DNA of 64,000 nt from SIG440 sp045631525. Lineage in GTDB: Bacteria; Bacillota; Clostridia; Monoglobales; Monoglobaceae. The notes beneath the pieces were generated by a model. That model worked only from the letters and a program-made list of their open reading frames with translations, did no database searches and was not told where the DNA came from. Position 1 is the stretch's first letter. Each line of letters begins with the position of its first letter. The stretch is from NCBI GenBank assembly GCA_045631525.1, contig JAZQUY010000008.1, positions 39,114 through 103,113 of the forward strand, read 5' to 3'. The translations under genes and the position numbers were made by a program. Below are positions 9,535 to 17,698 of this stretch, piece after piece.

Positions 9535-9984
9535 CTATTTCCCAAAACCAAACACATAATAAATAAGTCCCAGAATGATTGAAGCATTTATTCCATAAAC
9601 CAAAACAGGTCCCGCAATGGTAAACATCTTAGCCGCAACACCCAGAACATACCCCTCACGCTTGAACTCAATGGCAGGGGATACCACCGCATTGGCAAAG
9701 CCAGTAATGGGCACAAGGGTTCCGGCACCTGCATACTTTGCAAGCTTGTGATAAAGATTAAGTCCCGTAAAAAGCGCCCCCAAAAACACCATAGTGATGG
9801 GAACCGCCGTCTTTACGCTTTCTTCATTTAATCCAAACACCGATTTATAAATTTCGCCAAAGGCCTGACCCACAACGCAAATGAGCCCGCCAACCACAAA
9901 TGCAACCAACATATTGCGAAAAAGCTTGCTGCCTGGCGACTTTTTCTGCACATAATCTAAGTATTCCTGCTTTGTATAATCCAT
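9535..9984 (-). CDS. spoVAC: Stage V sporulation protein AC
   Basis: Membrane protein (149 aa) of the SpoVA channel; in Bacillus SpoVAC behaves as a mechanosensitive channel for DPA release. Four hydrophobic segments are visible, and the core VPITGFANAVVSPAIEFKREG is family-typical. First gene of the three-gene operon, with AGGAGAG before the ATG and a sigma-G-like promoter at 10015-10043. The reduced AC-AD-AE set, without spoVAA/AB/AF, is the usual arrangement in many Clostridia. Confidence 0.94.
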   Translation of the reverse strand: MDYTKQEYLDYVQKKSPGSKLFRNMLVAFVVGGLICVVGQAFGEIYKSVFGLNEESVKTAVPITMVFLGALFTGLNLYHKLAKYAGAGTLVPITGFANAVVSPAIEFKREGYVLGVAAKMFTIAGPVLVYGINASIILGLIYYVFGFGK

Positions 9985-10014
9985 AAAAATCTCTCCTTAT
10001 TTTTCTGTTTCAGT

Positions 10015-10043
10015 TATTATCTGTATTTTTTGCATTTGTATTC
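10015..10043 (-). promoter_or_regulatory. Candidate sigma-G promoter of spoVAC-AD-AE
   Basis: On the minus strand GAATA at 10039-10043 is followed after 17 bases by GATAATA at 10015-10021. The Bacillus sigma-G consensus is GHATR and CATNHTA, so only the first -10 base differs. The spoVA operon is known to be sigma-G dependent in Bacillus and Clostridium; the match and position support the same here. Confidence 0.5.
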
Positions 10044-10070
10044 ATTTTGTTTTAAGCAAAAAAGCCAAAC

Positions 10071-10095
10071 AAAAAGCTTCCCCTTTCGGGGAAGC
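10071..10095 (-). terminator. Intrinsic terminator of malQ
   Basis: Perfect 8-bp stem GCTTCCCC/GGGGAAGC (10076-10095) with a four-base loop, followed on the minus strand by TTTTTGTTT. It starts just inside or after the malQ stop and separates malQ from spoVAC. Confidence 0.85.
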
Positions 10096-10098
10096 CCT

Positions 10099-11535
10099 CT
10101 ATATTCTGTTATAAAGTTCATTAAGGCGCCTGAACCGTTTTTTATCAATGCCGTCAATCTGCTCTTTGGTGACGCGATAACGCCAGTTGTTTTCAGCACG
10201 TCCTGGGAAATTGAGCCGAGTATCTGCGCCGTAACCCAAAATGTCCTGAATGGGAAAAATCACCGTCCCTGCGCTGCTTCCCCAGATTGTGCGAAGCATA
10301 GAGGAAAGGCCATTGCCCCAATCCTCTGATAAGTAACCGCAATATTCAAGCATCTCACGGCGGTTTTTGTCGTCAAGCTCCCAAAGGTACCCAAGGAGCG
10401 TGTTGTTGTCATGAGTTCCGCTGTATGCAATACAGTTTTCCTTGTAATTATGAGGCTTGTGGGTTGATTCTCCTCCAAAAAACCCAAACTGGAAAACTCT
10501 CATACCAGGGAAACCACTTTCCTCAACCAAGGCCACAACTGCCTCGGTTATGTCACCCAAATCCTCTGCAATTATAAGCTTTTCACCTGCAACCTCAGAA
10601 ATTTTGCTCAGGACATCCATGCCAGGGCCTTTCACCCAATGTCCGTTTTTCGCAGTGGTTTCACTGGCGGGAACCTCCCAAAAAGACTCAAATGCACGAA
10701 AGTGGTCAATCCGAAGCCCGTCAAAAAGCTCAAGCGCCGATTTCACGCGGTCACACCACCACTTGTATCCCGTCTCTTTCATTTTTTCCCAGTTGTATAA
10801 GGGATTGCCCCAGAGCTGACCATCCGCCGTGAAATAGTCAGGGGGAACTCCCGCCACCGATGTGGGATATCCATTTTCGTCAAGCAAGAATAAATCACGG
10901 TCGAAATACACATCCGAACTGTCGGGTGATACATAAATGGGCATATCACCAATAAGCTCAACGCCTTTTTCATTGGCATATTTTTTTATCTCTTTCCACT
11001 CTTCAAAAAATTCATACTGAATAAATTTCCATCCAAAAAGTATATCTTTGTCAATATCAGATAGCGTCCATTCTTGCCACGCCTTTTGGTCATTGGCGGT
11101 TTTCAGTGCCATAAACTTGCAAAAGTTTTCTATGTAAGGTTTCTTTGAAATAAACTCTTCAATCTCGCATCTGTCATTCACCCGTTTTGATGCTGTCATA
11201 AGCAAAAAGATTCGTTCCTCCCGAAGCCTTTCAAATTCACAAAGATATGGTGTGGTTTGTTTTGCAGTATCAATCTCTTCCTTTGTTATCAAGTCCTTTT
11301 CAAAAAGATTTTCAAGGTCAATGAAATACGGATTTCCCGCAAAGGTGGAATATGATTTATATGGCGAGTTGAAATCATCAACAGGGCAAAAGGGCAGCAC
11401 CTGCCAATATGAAAACCCGCACTCCCTCAAAAAATCCACAAACTCCCTTGCAGCTTTCCCAAATGAGCCGCAGGAATAATTCCCCCAAAGGGATGAAATA
11501 TGCATAAGTACTCCGCTTTTTCGTTCCAAAGTCAT
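10099..11535 (-). CDS. malQ: 4-alpha-glucanotransferase (amylomaltase, GH77)
   Basis: Transfers alpha-1,4-glucan segments between maltodextrins, in cytoplasmic maltodextrin or glycogen metabolism. GH77 signatures: substrate-site LPFCPVD near the N-terminus, nucleophile Asp in DGLRIDHFRAFE, acid/base Glu in IIAEDLGDI, and the third acid in SGTHDNNT. Length 478 aa from the ATG at 11533-11535. A TTG three codons earlier is also in frame, and neither start has a strong ribosome site. It stands alone between the S-layer terminator and the spoVA operon; no other maltose genes are near. Confidence 0.95.
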   Translation of the reverse strand: MTLERKSGVLMHISSLWGNYSCGSFGKAAREFVDFLRECGFSYWQVLPFCPVDDFNSPYKSYSTFAGNPYFIDLENLFEKDLITKEEIDTAKQTTPYLCEFERLREERIFLLMTASKRVNDRCEIEEFISKKPYIENFCKFMALKTANDQKAWQEWTLSDIDKDILFGWKFIQYEFFEEWKEIKKYANEKGVELIGDMPIYVSPDSSDVYFDRDLFLLDENGYPTSVAGVPPDYFTADGQLWGNPLYNWEKMKETGYKWWCDRVKSALELFDGLRIDHFRAFESFWEVPASETTAKNGHWVKGPGMDVLSKISEVAGEKLIIAEDLGDITEAVVALVEESGFPGMRVFQFGFFGGESTHKPHNYKENCIAYSGTHDNNTLLGYLWELDDKNRREMLEYCGYLSEDWGNGLSSMLRTIWGSSAGTVIFPIQDILGYGADTRLNFPGRAENNWRYRVTKEQIDGIDKKRFRRLNELYNRI

Positions 11536-11660
11536 GGCCCCCAAAAATTAAATTGTTATACTTATTTTACCACACTTAAAAAACTTTCGCAACAACCAAT
11601 TATTTGCAGTTTATGAAAATACCCCCTCATCCGTTCCGCAAGCAAAAATAAAAAGACACA

Positions 11661-11690
11661 AAAAAAGAGACGACCGAAGTCGTCTCTTTA
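11661..11690 (-). terminator. Intrinsic terminator of the S-layer gene
   Basis: An 11-bp perfect stem (AAAGAGACGAC / GTCGTCTCTTT, 11664-11689) with a CGAA-type tetraloop, followed on the minus strand by a T-rich tract. It lies about 30 bases after the S-layer stop codon. Confidence 0.88.
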
Positions 11691-11717
11691 ATTTAAAGCT
11701 TAATTAATCAACAATGA

Positions 11718-14700
11718 TTATTCAGCGTCGTCGATGCTACCCTTAACGATAACAACGTCTGTAACCTTATCTTCATAAGTTCTTACATATACGTGGTCAG
11801 CATATGTCTGAGCAACTGCATCAGTCATACCGCTGTGGATAGCTGTGCTGTTGTTAGCTTTGTAGAGGTTACCATTTGTACCATCATAGAGAGCTGCGAA
11901 GTAACCGAAGTCACCGTATGAACCAGCTTCGATGATTGTTTTATTACCTGTTACGTCAATTACGTAAACGTTAGCACCCTTTGTTGAGAGCTTGTATGTG
12001 GAACCACCATTGATTGTAGCTTCCTGAGTCTTCTTGTTGTAGCCTGTAACAACACCGCCGTCAAATACTTCGTTTGTACCAGCTGCGAGAACTGCTGTTG
12101 CAAGAACTGTAGCGTTGTCGCTTGCGAGGTTCTTGTCTCTGATAGCAACCCAAACATCGTCAGCGTCGCCGTTACCAGCAGTAGCACCATCCTGGTTATC
12201 ATCTGAAACTTCATAAGCTGCACCGAAGTCATATACAGCAGCTACGCTTGAGATAAGACCATTTGAACCAACCTTGATCTTAGCGATATCGCCTTCTGAA
12301 ATCCAGCTAGCTGCAGCTGTAGCAGCATCAGCTGTTGTCTTAGCTGTTACTTCTTCGCCGTTTGCAAGGTATGTGATTTCAAGAATGCTTTCGTCTGCAT
12401 CGTTAGTTGCAGAACTAACTTCCTTAACAACTGCAATGTTTGCTGTTGTGCTTACTGCAAGTGAAGCCTTTTCAACAACGATGATGTTTACTGTGTCAGC
12501 CTTTGCATCCATGTAAGAAGCAAGTACGTCAACTGTATCTTTGTCGTTGAGGTCAGCAAGTGTTGCAACTGCACAATCATCTGCATCGTAACCTGTGATA
12601 GAACCACCTGAACGAGTAGCGTCAACTACAAATACGATTGTGTCTGCTTCAACATAACCACCAGCAGTGTTTCCAGCATCATTTGCACCACTACCTGTTG
12701 TCAAAGTGAACTTGTTGTTTTCAGCGTCAAATTCAAGATCTGTAGCACCAAGTGTCTTTACATTGAACTTAGCATTTGATACGCCGTCATGACCTTCTTC
12801 TGTAAGCTTTGTGATAACGCCGTCAGCATTAGCTTCGTAACGAACTACTGCACCAATGTAACCATTGATTGTAGACCAGTAACCACTGTCACCTGAAACA
12901 ACACCTGTTGCACTTACTGTCCAGTTTGTGAGGTCAACGATAGCATCAGAAGCACCATTAGCTTCAAGTCTAAAGTTGTTCTTGAGAGGCATAATCTTTA
13001 CGCCATCAGCTGTAAGTACCTGGAGTTTGATGTCAGGTGTAGAACCGCCGAATTCAGCAGCCTTAGCAGATGCGCCAAGAACGAAGCCGTATTTAGCGCT
13101 GCTAGAAATGCCACCATCTTCTACGAATGCAGCAATCTTGCCAAATTCGTCGATGTAGATTGTGCCGCCAAGGTTGATTTCGAGCTTGTCAGCGTCGAAG
13201 TGACCTTCAGCTGCATCATACCATGTGCCATCAATTCTGTAAGCAGTACCTGTTGCAGATGTGTTAGAGTTCTTTGTAGAAGCAACTGTACCTGTAATCT
13301 GTGTACCGATAACTTCCATAACGATGTAGTTTGCATTGTAGCCTGTAGCGTAGATAGAAACGATATCCCATTCAGCAAGGTCAGCTACGTCAATTACTTC
13401 GCCGTCTTTCTTAACAATGAGAACTTTGCTTTCGTCTTCAAGGTCATACTTGATTGAATCTCTGCTGATTGCACCAGCAACAAGGTTCTTAAATGTAACT
13501 TTTGATTTTCCAACTTCGTCAACAACACCTGTTGCAGCGTAGTCAACAAATACTACATCATAACCATTTGACTCGTCGTTGTCAATAAATTTAATTGTAC
13601 CACCGTAAGCTGTGATACCAGAAACTTCTGTAGCAATGTCAACTGAAGATGTAATTGCTGTGTAAACACCATTTACAACAAGAACAGCACCTGCTTCAAT
13701 TTTGATATCAGTTGTGTCATTAGCGCCTTCTTTGTAATAAGCAACATCAGAAATTGCTGTAACAACACCGCCTGAAACAGAAGCAACACCGCCAGCATCA
13801 TACTGGTCAAGGTCGATAACGAGTTCTTTGTTTCTGTTTGTGTCAACAGCTACTGAAAGAAGTTCGAATTCGTCTTTTGCATTAGCCTTTGTGTAAGCGA
13901 TAACGCTGCGGCCGAGGAGACCTTCAGCATCAAGGTCACCAACGAGATATTCGTTGTTAGCCTTCTGAGCAAACTTCTTGTTTTCTGTGCCGTAATCATC
14001 AACTACAGCGATCCAAACCTTTGAAGGTTCGTTTGTATCGATTGTCTTTGAGCCATAAATGCTTGTGTAATCGTTAGCGTAGAGGATACCTCTGATCTTA
14101 ACGTAACCAAGGTTTTCGCTCATAAGAGTTTTGTAACCCTTTGTTGTTGTAGCAGGATAGTAACCACCAGCGCCACCGTTCATTGTAGCATCATAGATGT
14201 ACTCTGTAACAAGTTCACCTTCAGCGATCTTGTATTCAACTTCGCCGTTTGTGTTCCAACCAGCCTGAATCATAAGAGGTGTGTCGATAGCATTTGCAAG
14301 AATCTGTGCAACTGTACCACGGTTAGCTTCCTGACCTACTGCTGCGTTAGCAACTGCAAGTGCTACATTGTATCTCTGAGCTGCTGCGAGGTAACCTGTG
14401 GGGTAACCACCGTTCTTTTCAGCAAAAGGTGTGTAGCCAAGTGTAGCCATTACCATCTTGATAGCCTGTTCATAGAGAACCGGATCTTCAGGACCGAAGT
14501 TTCCGTCGCCGTAGCCGTTGATGATGCCCATGCCAGCTGCATTTGCAATGAAACCTGATGCCCAGTGTGTGCTGGGAACATCTGTAAAGTTTGTGTTTGC
14601 AGCAGCCTTAGCTGTTTCGCCATAGCCCTGGATTCTAGCGATAAGAGCAGCCATTTCAGCTCTTGTTACGCCATCTTCAGGTCTGTAACCGTTGTCATCG

Positions 14701-14852
14701 CCTTCAACGATGCCCAACTTTGTCAATGTTTCTACTGCTTCGTAATATGCGCTGTCCTCAGGAACATCAGCATAGGTTGCACCAAATGCAACTGTTGTGA
14801 GTGCGAGAGCAAATACGCAAACCAAAGCAATCACTTTTTTGAGATTTAACAT
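11718..14852 (-). CDS. Major S-layer protein with SLH domains
   Basis: Secreted 1044-aa protein. Signal peptide residues 1-25 (cleavage about AFGA-TYADV). Two clear SLH domains follow (about 27-77 with the wall-polymer motif TRAE at 63-66; about 88-140 where the equivalent site reads LYEQ), and a degenerate third (about 148-195). The rest is Ala/Gly/Thr/Val/Asp-rich beta-type sequence with few Lys and no visible Cys. SLH domains bind pyruvylated secondary cell-wall polymer, so this is probably the main surface lattice protein. Codon use is visibly restricted (GCT, GTT, ACA, AAC, GAA), unlike its neighbours, as in very highly expressed genes. The long leader carries tandem promoters and a strong terminator follows. 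The outer domain has no family I recognise. Confidence 0.92.
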   Translation of the reverse strand: MLNLKKVIALVCVFALALTTVAFGATYADVPEDSAYYEAVETLTKLGIVEGDDNGYRPEDGVTRAEMAALIARIQGYGETAKAAANTNFTDVPSTHWASGFIANAAGMGIINGYGDGNFGPEDPVLYEQAIKMVMATLGYTPFAEKNGGYPTGYLAAAQRYNVALAVANAAVGQEANRGTVAQILANAIDTPLMIQAGWNTNGEVEYKIAEGELVTEYIYDATMNGGAGGYYPATTTKGYKTLMSENLGYVKIRGILYANDYTSIYGSKTIDTNEPSKVWIAVVDDYGTENKKFAQKANNEYLVGDLDAEGLLGRSVIAYTKANAKDEFELLSVAVDTNRNKELVIDLDQYDAGGVASVSGGVVTAISDVAYYKEGANDTTDIKIEAGAVLVVNGVYTAITSSVDIATEVSGITAYGGTIKFIDNDESNGYDVVFVDYAATGVVDEVGKSKVTFKNLVAGAISRDSIKYDLEDESKVLIVKKDGEVIDVADLAEWDIVSIYATGYNANYIVMEVIGTQITGTVASTKNSNTSATGTAYRIDGTWYDAAEGHFDADKLEINLGGTIYIDEFGKIAAFVEDGGISSSAKYGFVLGASAKAAEFGGSTPDIKLQVLTADGVKIMPLKNNFRLEANGASDAIVDLTNWTVSATGVVSGDSGYWSTINGYIGAVVRYEANADGVITKLTEEGHDGVSNAKFNVKTLGATDLEFDAENNKFTLTTGSGANDAGNTAGGYVEADTIVFVVDATRSGGSITGYDADDCAVATLADLNDKDTVDVLASYMDAKADTVNIIVVEKASLAVSTTANIAVVKEVSSATNDADESILEITYLANGEEVTAKTTADAATAAASWISEGDIAKIKVGSNGLISSVAAVYDFGAAYEVSDDNQDGATAGNGDADDVWVAIRDKNLASDNATVLATAVLAAGTNEVFDGGVVTGYNKKTQEATINGGSTYKLSTKGANVYVIDVTGNKTIIEAGSYGDFGYFAALYDGTNGNLYKANNSTAIHSGMTDAVAQTYADHVYVRTYEDKVTDVVIVKGSIDDAE

Positions 14853-14931
14853 AGTCTCAAATCCTCCTTGAATAAAATATATATTTGTTAATTTTTTTTA
14901 CAAAGTAATGAATATCAACGGGTATGTGTTT

Positions 14932-14979
14932 ACACCTCACCACCGCTTTCAGCGGAGCCTCTCCTCAAGGAGAAGCCTT
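14932..14979 (-). repeat. Palindromic dispersed-repeat-like element in the S-layer leader
   Basis: Two adjacent hairpins: CCGCT-TTC-AGCGG (14943-14955) and TCTCCT-CA-AGGAGA (14960-14973), flanked by ACACCTCAC and GAAGCCTT. The combination (AAGGCTTCTCCTTGAGGAGA followed by a GC-rich hairpin and TGAGGTG) resembles the short palindromic repeats I know as scattered through Clostridial genomes. Only this one copy was seen in the window. Confidence 0.5.
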
Positions 14980-15020
14980 GGGCGAGCATCAAAACATAAC
15001 ACTCCCATTAACTTAGGTTG

Positions 15021-15050
15021 ATTATATCACCAAAACACCGTCTATGTCAA
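15021..15050 (-). promoter_or_regulatory. Proximal sigma-A promoter of the S-layer gene
   Basis: TTGACA at 15045-15050 and TATAAT at 15021-15026 on the minus strand, spacer 18. Both hexamers are perfect. A transcript from here has a leader of roughly 160 bases that includes the palindromic element at 14932-14979. Confidence 0.8.
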
Positions 15051-15058
15051 CACGAATT

Positions 15059-15090
15059 TGAAAATGTAACATATTTGTAATACATTTTCA
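15059..15090. promoter_or_regulatory. 10-bp inverted repeat upstream of the S-layer promoter
   Basis: TGAAAATGTA (15059-15068) and its exact reverse complement TACATTTTCA (15081-15090), 12 bases apart. The site lies 9-40 bases upstream of the proximal -35 box and just below a third TTGACA (15098-15103, with a weak TACAAA -10). The position suits an activator or repressor operator; the regulator is unknown. Confidence 0.5.
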
Positions 15091-15157
15091 ACTCTTTTGT
15101 CAAACTAAGTACGGTGAAACCTATATATTGATAAAAAATTATCTCTTTATGTCATAT

Positions 15158-15186
15158 ATTGTACTATCAAGAAAGCAATATGTCAA
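15158..15186 (-). promoter_or_regulatory. Distal sigma-A promoter of the S-layer gene
   Basis: TTGACA at 15181-15186 and TACAAT at 15158-15163 on the minus strand with a 17-base spacer. A transcript from here has a leader of about 300 bases. Together with the proximal promoter this explains the otherwise empty 424-base stretch from 14853 to 15276. Confidence 0.65.
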
Positions 15187-15276
15187 GGCTTTTTGGAAAA
15201 TTTGGTAAAATTTTCTGTCCTTTTGGTATATTTTTTTATTTATTATATAATTATATAGGAAGAAACTCAGAAAAAA

Positions 15277-16587
15277 TCATATTCCGATAAGAGTTTCTAT
15301 CTCCAAAAAGCTTCTTTCTGCATATTTTTGAGCCTTTTCCTTTTTGTCCTTTATGCGAACTCCCAGCTCTTCAAATATACCAAAGTTCACATTCATAGGT
15401 TGAAAATCATCTACCGCAGGGTTTGATATATAATTTGCCAGTGCTCCAAGGGCAGTTTTTGATGTAATCTTGGGTGTCTCCTTGCCAAGAACAGCACTCG
15501 CCGCCGATATTCCCGCCCAAAGACCTGATGCAGCAGATTCTATATATCCCTCAACCCCTGTTATTTGCCCTGCAAAATAAACTTTGGGCAATTCTTTCAT
15601 ATTGTAATTATCGGTCAGGCACTGGGGAGAGTTTATATAAGTATTGCGGTGCATAACCCCATATCTGACAAATTCCGCATTTTGAAGTCCTGGTATCATC
15701 CCAAACACCCGTTTTTGCTCGCCGAATTTCAGGTGAGTCTGAAAACCCACTATGTTATACATACTGGCTGCAGCATTGTCCTGGCGGAGCTGCACCACCG
15801 CATAGGGATGGCTTCCGTCATGGGGGCTTGTCAACCCCACAGGCTTGAGCGGTCCAAACCGCATAGTGTCCTCACCACGAGATGCCATAACCTCAATGGG
15901 CATACACCCCTCGAACACCTTTGGGTTTTCAACACCCTCGTGAACAGCGGCACACTCAGCAGTCACAAGGGCATTTCGAAAGGCTATATATTCTTCCTTA
16001 TTCATAGGGCAGTTGATATAGTCGTCACCGCCCTTGCCATATCTTGCCGCTTTGAACGCTTTGGTCATGTCAATGCTGTCGTACGCCACAATGGGCGCCG
16101 CCGCATCAAAAAAGTGCAGTCCATCGCCACCCGTAAGCTTGGCTATGCATTCTGAAATTCCGTCAGATGCCAAAGGGCCTGCCGCTATAACAGTATATTC
16201 ATCGGTGTTGATTTCTGTTACTTCTTCAGATACCACCTCTATCAATTCACAGCTCTTTATTTTTTCTGTAACCATTTTTGAAAAGCCCTCACGGTCAACT
16301 GCAAGCGCTCCCCCCGCAGGGACACGGGTGGCATCTGCGCACTCCATAATGAGCGAGCCTAATTTTCGCATTTCTTCTTTCAAAAGTCCTACCGCATTGT
16401 ATATTCCGTCGGCGCGCAGAGAGTTGCTACACACAAGCTCCGCAAAGTCTGGAGTTTTGTGGGCGGGGGACATTTTTTTTGGTTTCATTTCAAAAAGCTG
16501 AACGCTTACCCCGCGTTTTGCCAGCTGCCACGCCGCTTCACAGCCAGCCAGTCCTGCGCCGATTATCTTTACTGTTTTTTCTTCCAT
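15277..16587 (-). CDS. trmFO: Methylenetetrahydrofolate-tRNA-(uracil-54-C5) methyltransferase
   Basis: FAD- and folate-dependent enzyme that makes m5U54 in the T-loop of tRNA, used by most Firmicutes instead of SAM-dependent TrmA. Dinucleotide-binding motif IIGAGLAGCEAAW at residues 8-20; the family block LVCSNSLRADG near 52; TGVEGYIESAASG near 344-356. Length 436 aa is typical. The start ATG has AAGGA about a dozen bases upstream. No clear terminator was seen in the AT-rich stretch after the stop. Confidence 0.96.
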   Translation of the reverse strand: MEEKTVKIIGAGLAGCEAAWQLAKRGVSVQLFEMKPKKMSPAHKTPDFAELVCSNSLRADGIYNAVGLLKEEMRKLGSLIMECADATRVPAGGALAVDREGFSKMVTEKIKSCELIEVVSEEVTEINTDEYTVIAAGPLASDGISECIAKLTGGDGLHFFDAAAPIVAYDSIDMTKAFKAARYGKGGDDYINCPMNKEEYIAFRNALVTAECAAVHEGVENPKVFEGCMPIEVMASRGEDTMRFGPLKPVGLTSPHDGSHPYAVVQLRQDNAAASMYNIVGFQTHLKFGEQKRVFGMIPGLQNAEFVRYGVMHRNTYINSPQCLTDNYNMKELPKVYFAGQITGVEGYIESAASGLWAGISAASAVLGKETPKITSKTALGALANYISNPAVDDFQPMNVNFGIFEELGVRIKDKKEKAQKYAERSFLEIETLIGI

Positions 16588-16657
16588 GGTTTGTCTTTTC
16601 CTTTCGGATGATTTCTTTCATATATACTATCACAAACCCTGGCTGTTTGCAAGCATT

Positions 16658-17566
16658 TTAAAGCCCTACCGTCATAGCGCCCAAAAGAACAGGCAGCGTT
16701 TCCCGATAAATCGTTGGGAATTGTGACAGAGGCAGTGGGTTTTGACCTTCGCCCACCTCAATGGTAAAACCTGTACGACGGAATTCGTTCACAAACCAAT
16801 CCTTGTAGCCGCCGTATGAGGCAATCCCCTCTGTCTGGTCAATGCGATATGGTGAAATTCTTTCAAAAGCCTTGGCGATTTTCAAGGAAATCGGCGGTTC
16901 TTTCTTTTGAAAGCCGTGGTATATCACCTTGCCCTGACTGTGAAAAGCTATCGTCATTTTGAAATTGTGTTCACGGGTAAATCTCACAAGAGCGCGGCTT
17001 TCCGGCTCAGAAAAAGGGACCTCGCCCGAATAACGAGTGGGACCGGGGCCAAATATGCCGTATTCTTTTTCCATTTTCTTTGACATTTCCCACATTCCAT
17101 CATAGTTGTGATTCAGGTCAACTCCACGGGCATTTGCCTGCCATCTGCCAAAATTTTCCGAGCCGTTGAACTTTATCAGCTGATTTTTGAGTTCCATGCT
17201 CAAATGCTGCGGAATGCCCGACGCCACCAGATGCACTCCATCGGGGTTTACCATTGGAACTATGTAAAGTGACGTTTTCTTCGCCAGTGCTTTTGGCAAA
17301 AATCCGCCAAAGCCCACATTTTTCTTTTCGGCCCCAAGAAAATCTGCGGCGAATTTCATTAAAAGTTGCGCAGTTATCCATTCCATTCCGTGATGCGCAC
17401 CGTTAAACGAAATTTTATTTTCGCCTCTCCCCAGTCTTATGTAAAAAAGGTCTTTACCCCACACGGATTTTCCTATGCTTCCCCACTCAACTTCCGGGAA
17501 ATCTTTCACCAAACGATTCATATCCTTTTTTAACCGCTCATGTGTGTATACTGTATCTTTTTTCAC
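16658..17566 (-). CDS. M14-family zinc peptidase, gamma-D-glutamyl-diamino acid endopeptidase-like
   Basis: Carboxypeptidase A-fold metallopeptidase, 302 aa, no signal peptide and no LysM domain. Zinc ligands: His and Glu in AHHGMEW (near residue 58) and a later His in IAFHSQG (near 206); substrate motifs NPDGV and ARGVDLNHNYDG; catalytic Glu in FTIEVGEG (near 270). Best resemblance is to the Firmicute enzymes that cut gamma-D-Glu-mDAP bonds in peptidoglycan peptides, likely for recycling or during sporulation. GTG start with GGGAG upstream. It lies between spoIIP and trmFO in the same direction. Substrate is inference from family. Confidence 0.85.
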   Translation of the reverse strand: MKKDTVYTHERLKKDMNRLVKDFPEVEWGSIGKSVWGKDLFYIRLGRGENKISFNGAHHGMEWITAQLLMKFAADFLGAEKKNVGFGGFLPKALAKKTSLYIVPMVNPDGVHLVASGIPQHLSMELKNQLIKFNGSENFGRWQANARGVDLNHNYDGMWEMSKKMEKEYGIFGPGPTRYSGEVPFSEPESRALVRFTREHNFKMTIAFHSQGKVIYHGFQKKEPPISLKIAKAFERISPYRIDQTEGIASYGGYKDWFVNEFRRTGFTIEVGEGQNPLPLSQFPTIYRETLPVLLGAMTVGL

Positions 17567-17663
17567 AAAATCAACTCCCTGATATCATAAAAAATCATCT
17601 TTTAAAATATATGAGAAAAGAATGAAAGTATGCCCTCTCGTTTTGTTTATCGTACAACAAACA

Positions 17664-17698
17664 AAACAAAAAGCCGCAGCATTACTTGCTTTGGCTTT
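17664..17698 (-). terminator. Probable intrinsic terminator of spoIIP
   Basis: On the minus strand AAAAGCCAAAGCA pairs imperfectly with TGCTGCGGCTTTT, followed by TTTGTTTTG. It begins at the spoIIP stop and precedes the M14 peptidase gene. Confidence 0.65.

Noticed and set aside
11718..14852. Long opposite-strand frames within the S-layer gene
   Set aside because: They arise from the strongly biased codon use of the S-layer gene and have no ribosome sites.
15030..15276. Small gene in the S-layer/trmFO gap
   Set aside because: No frame with a ribosome site; the stretch is explained by promoters and AT-rich DNA.
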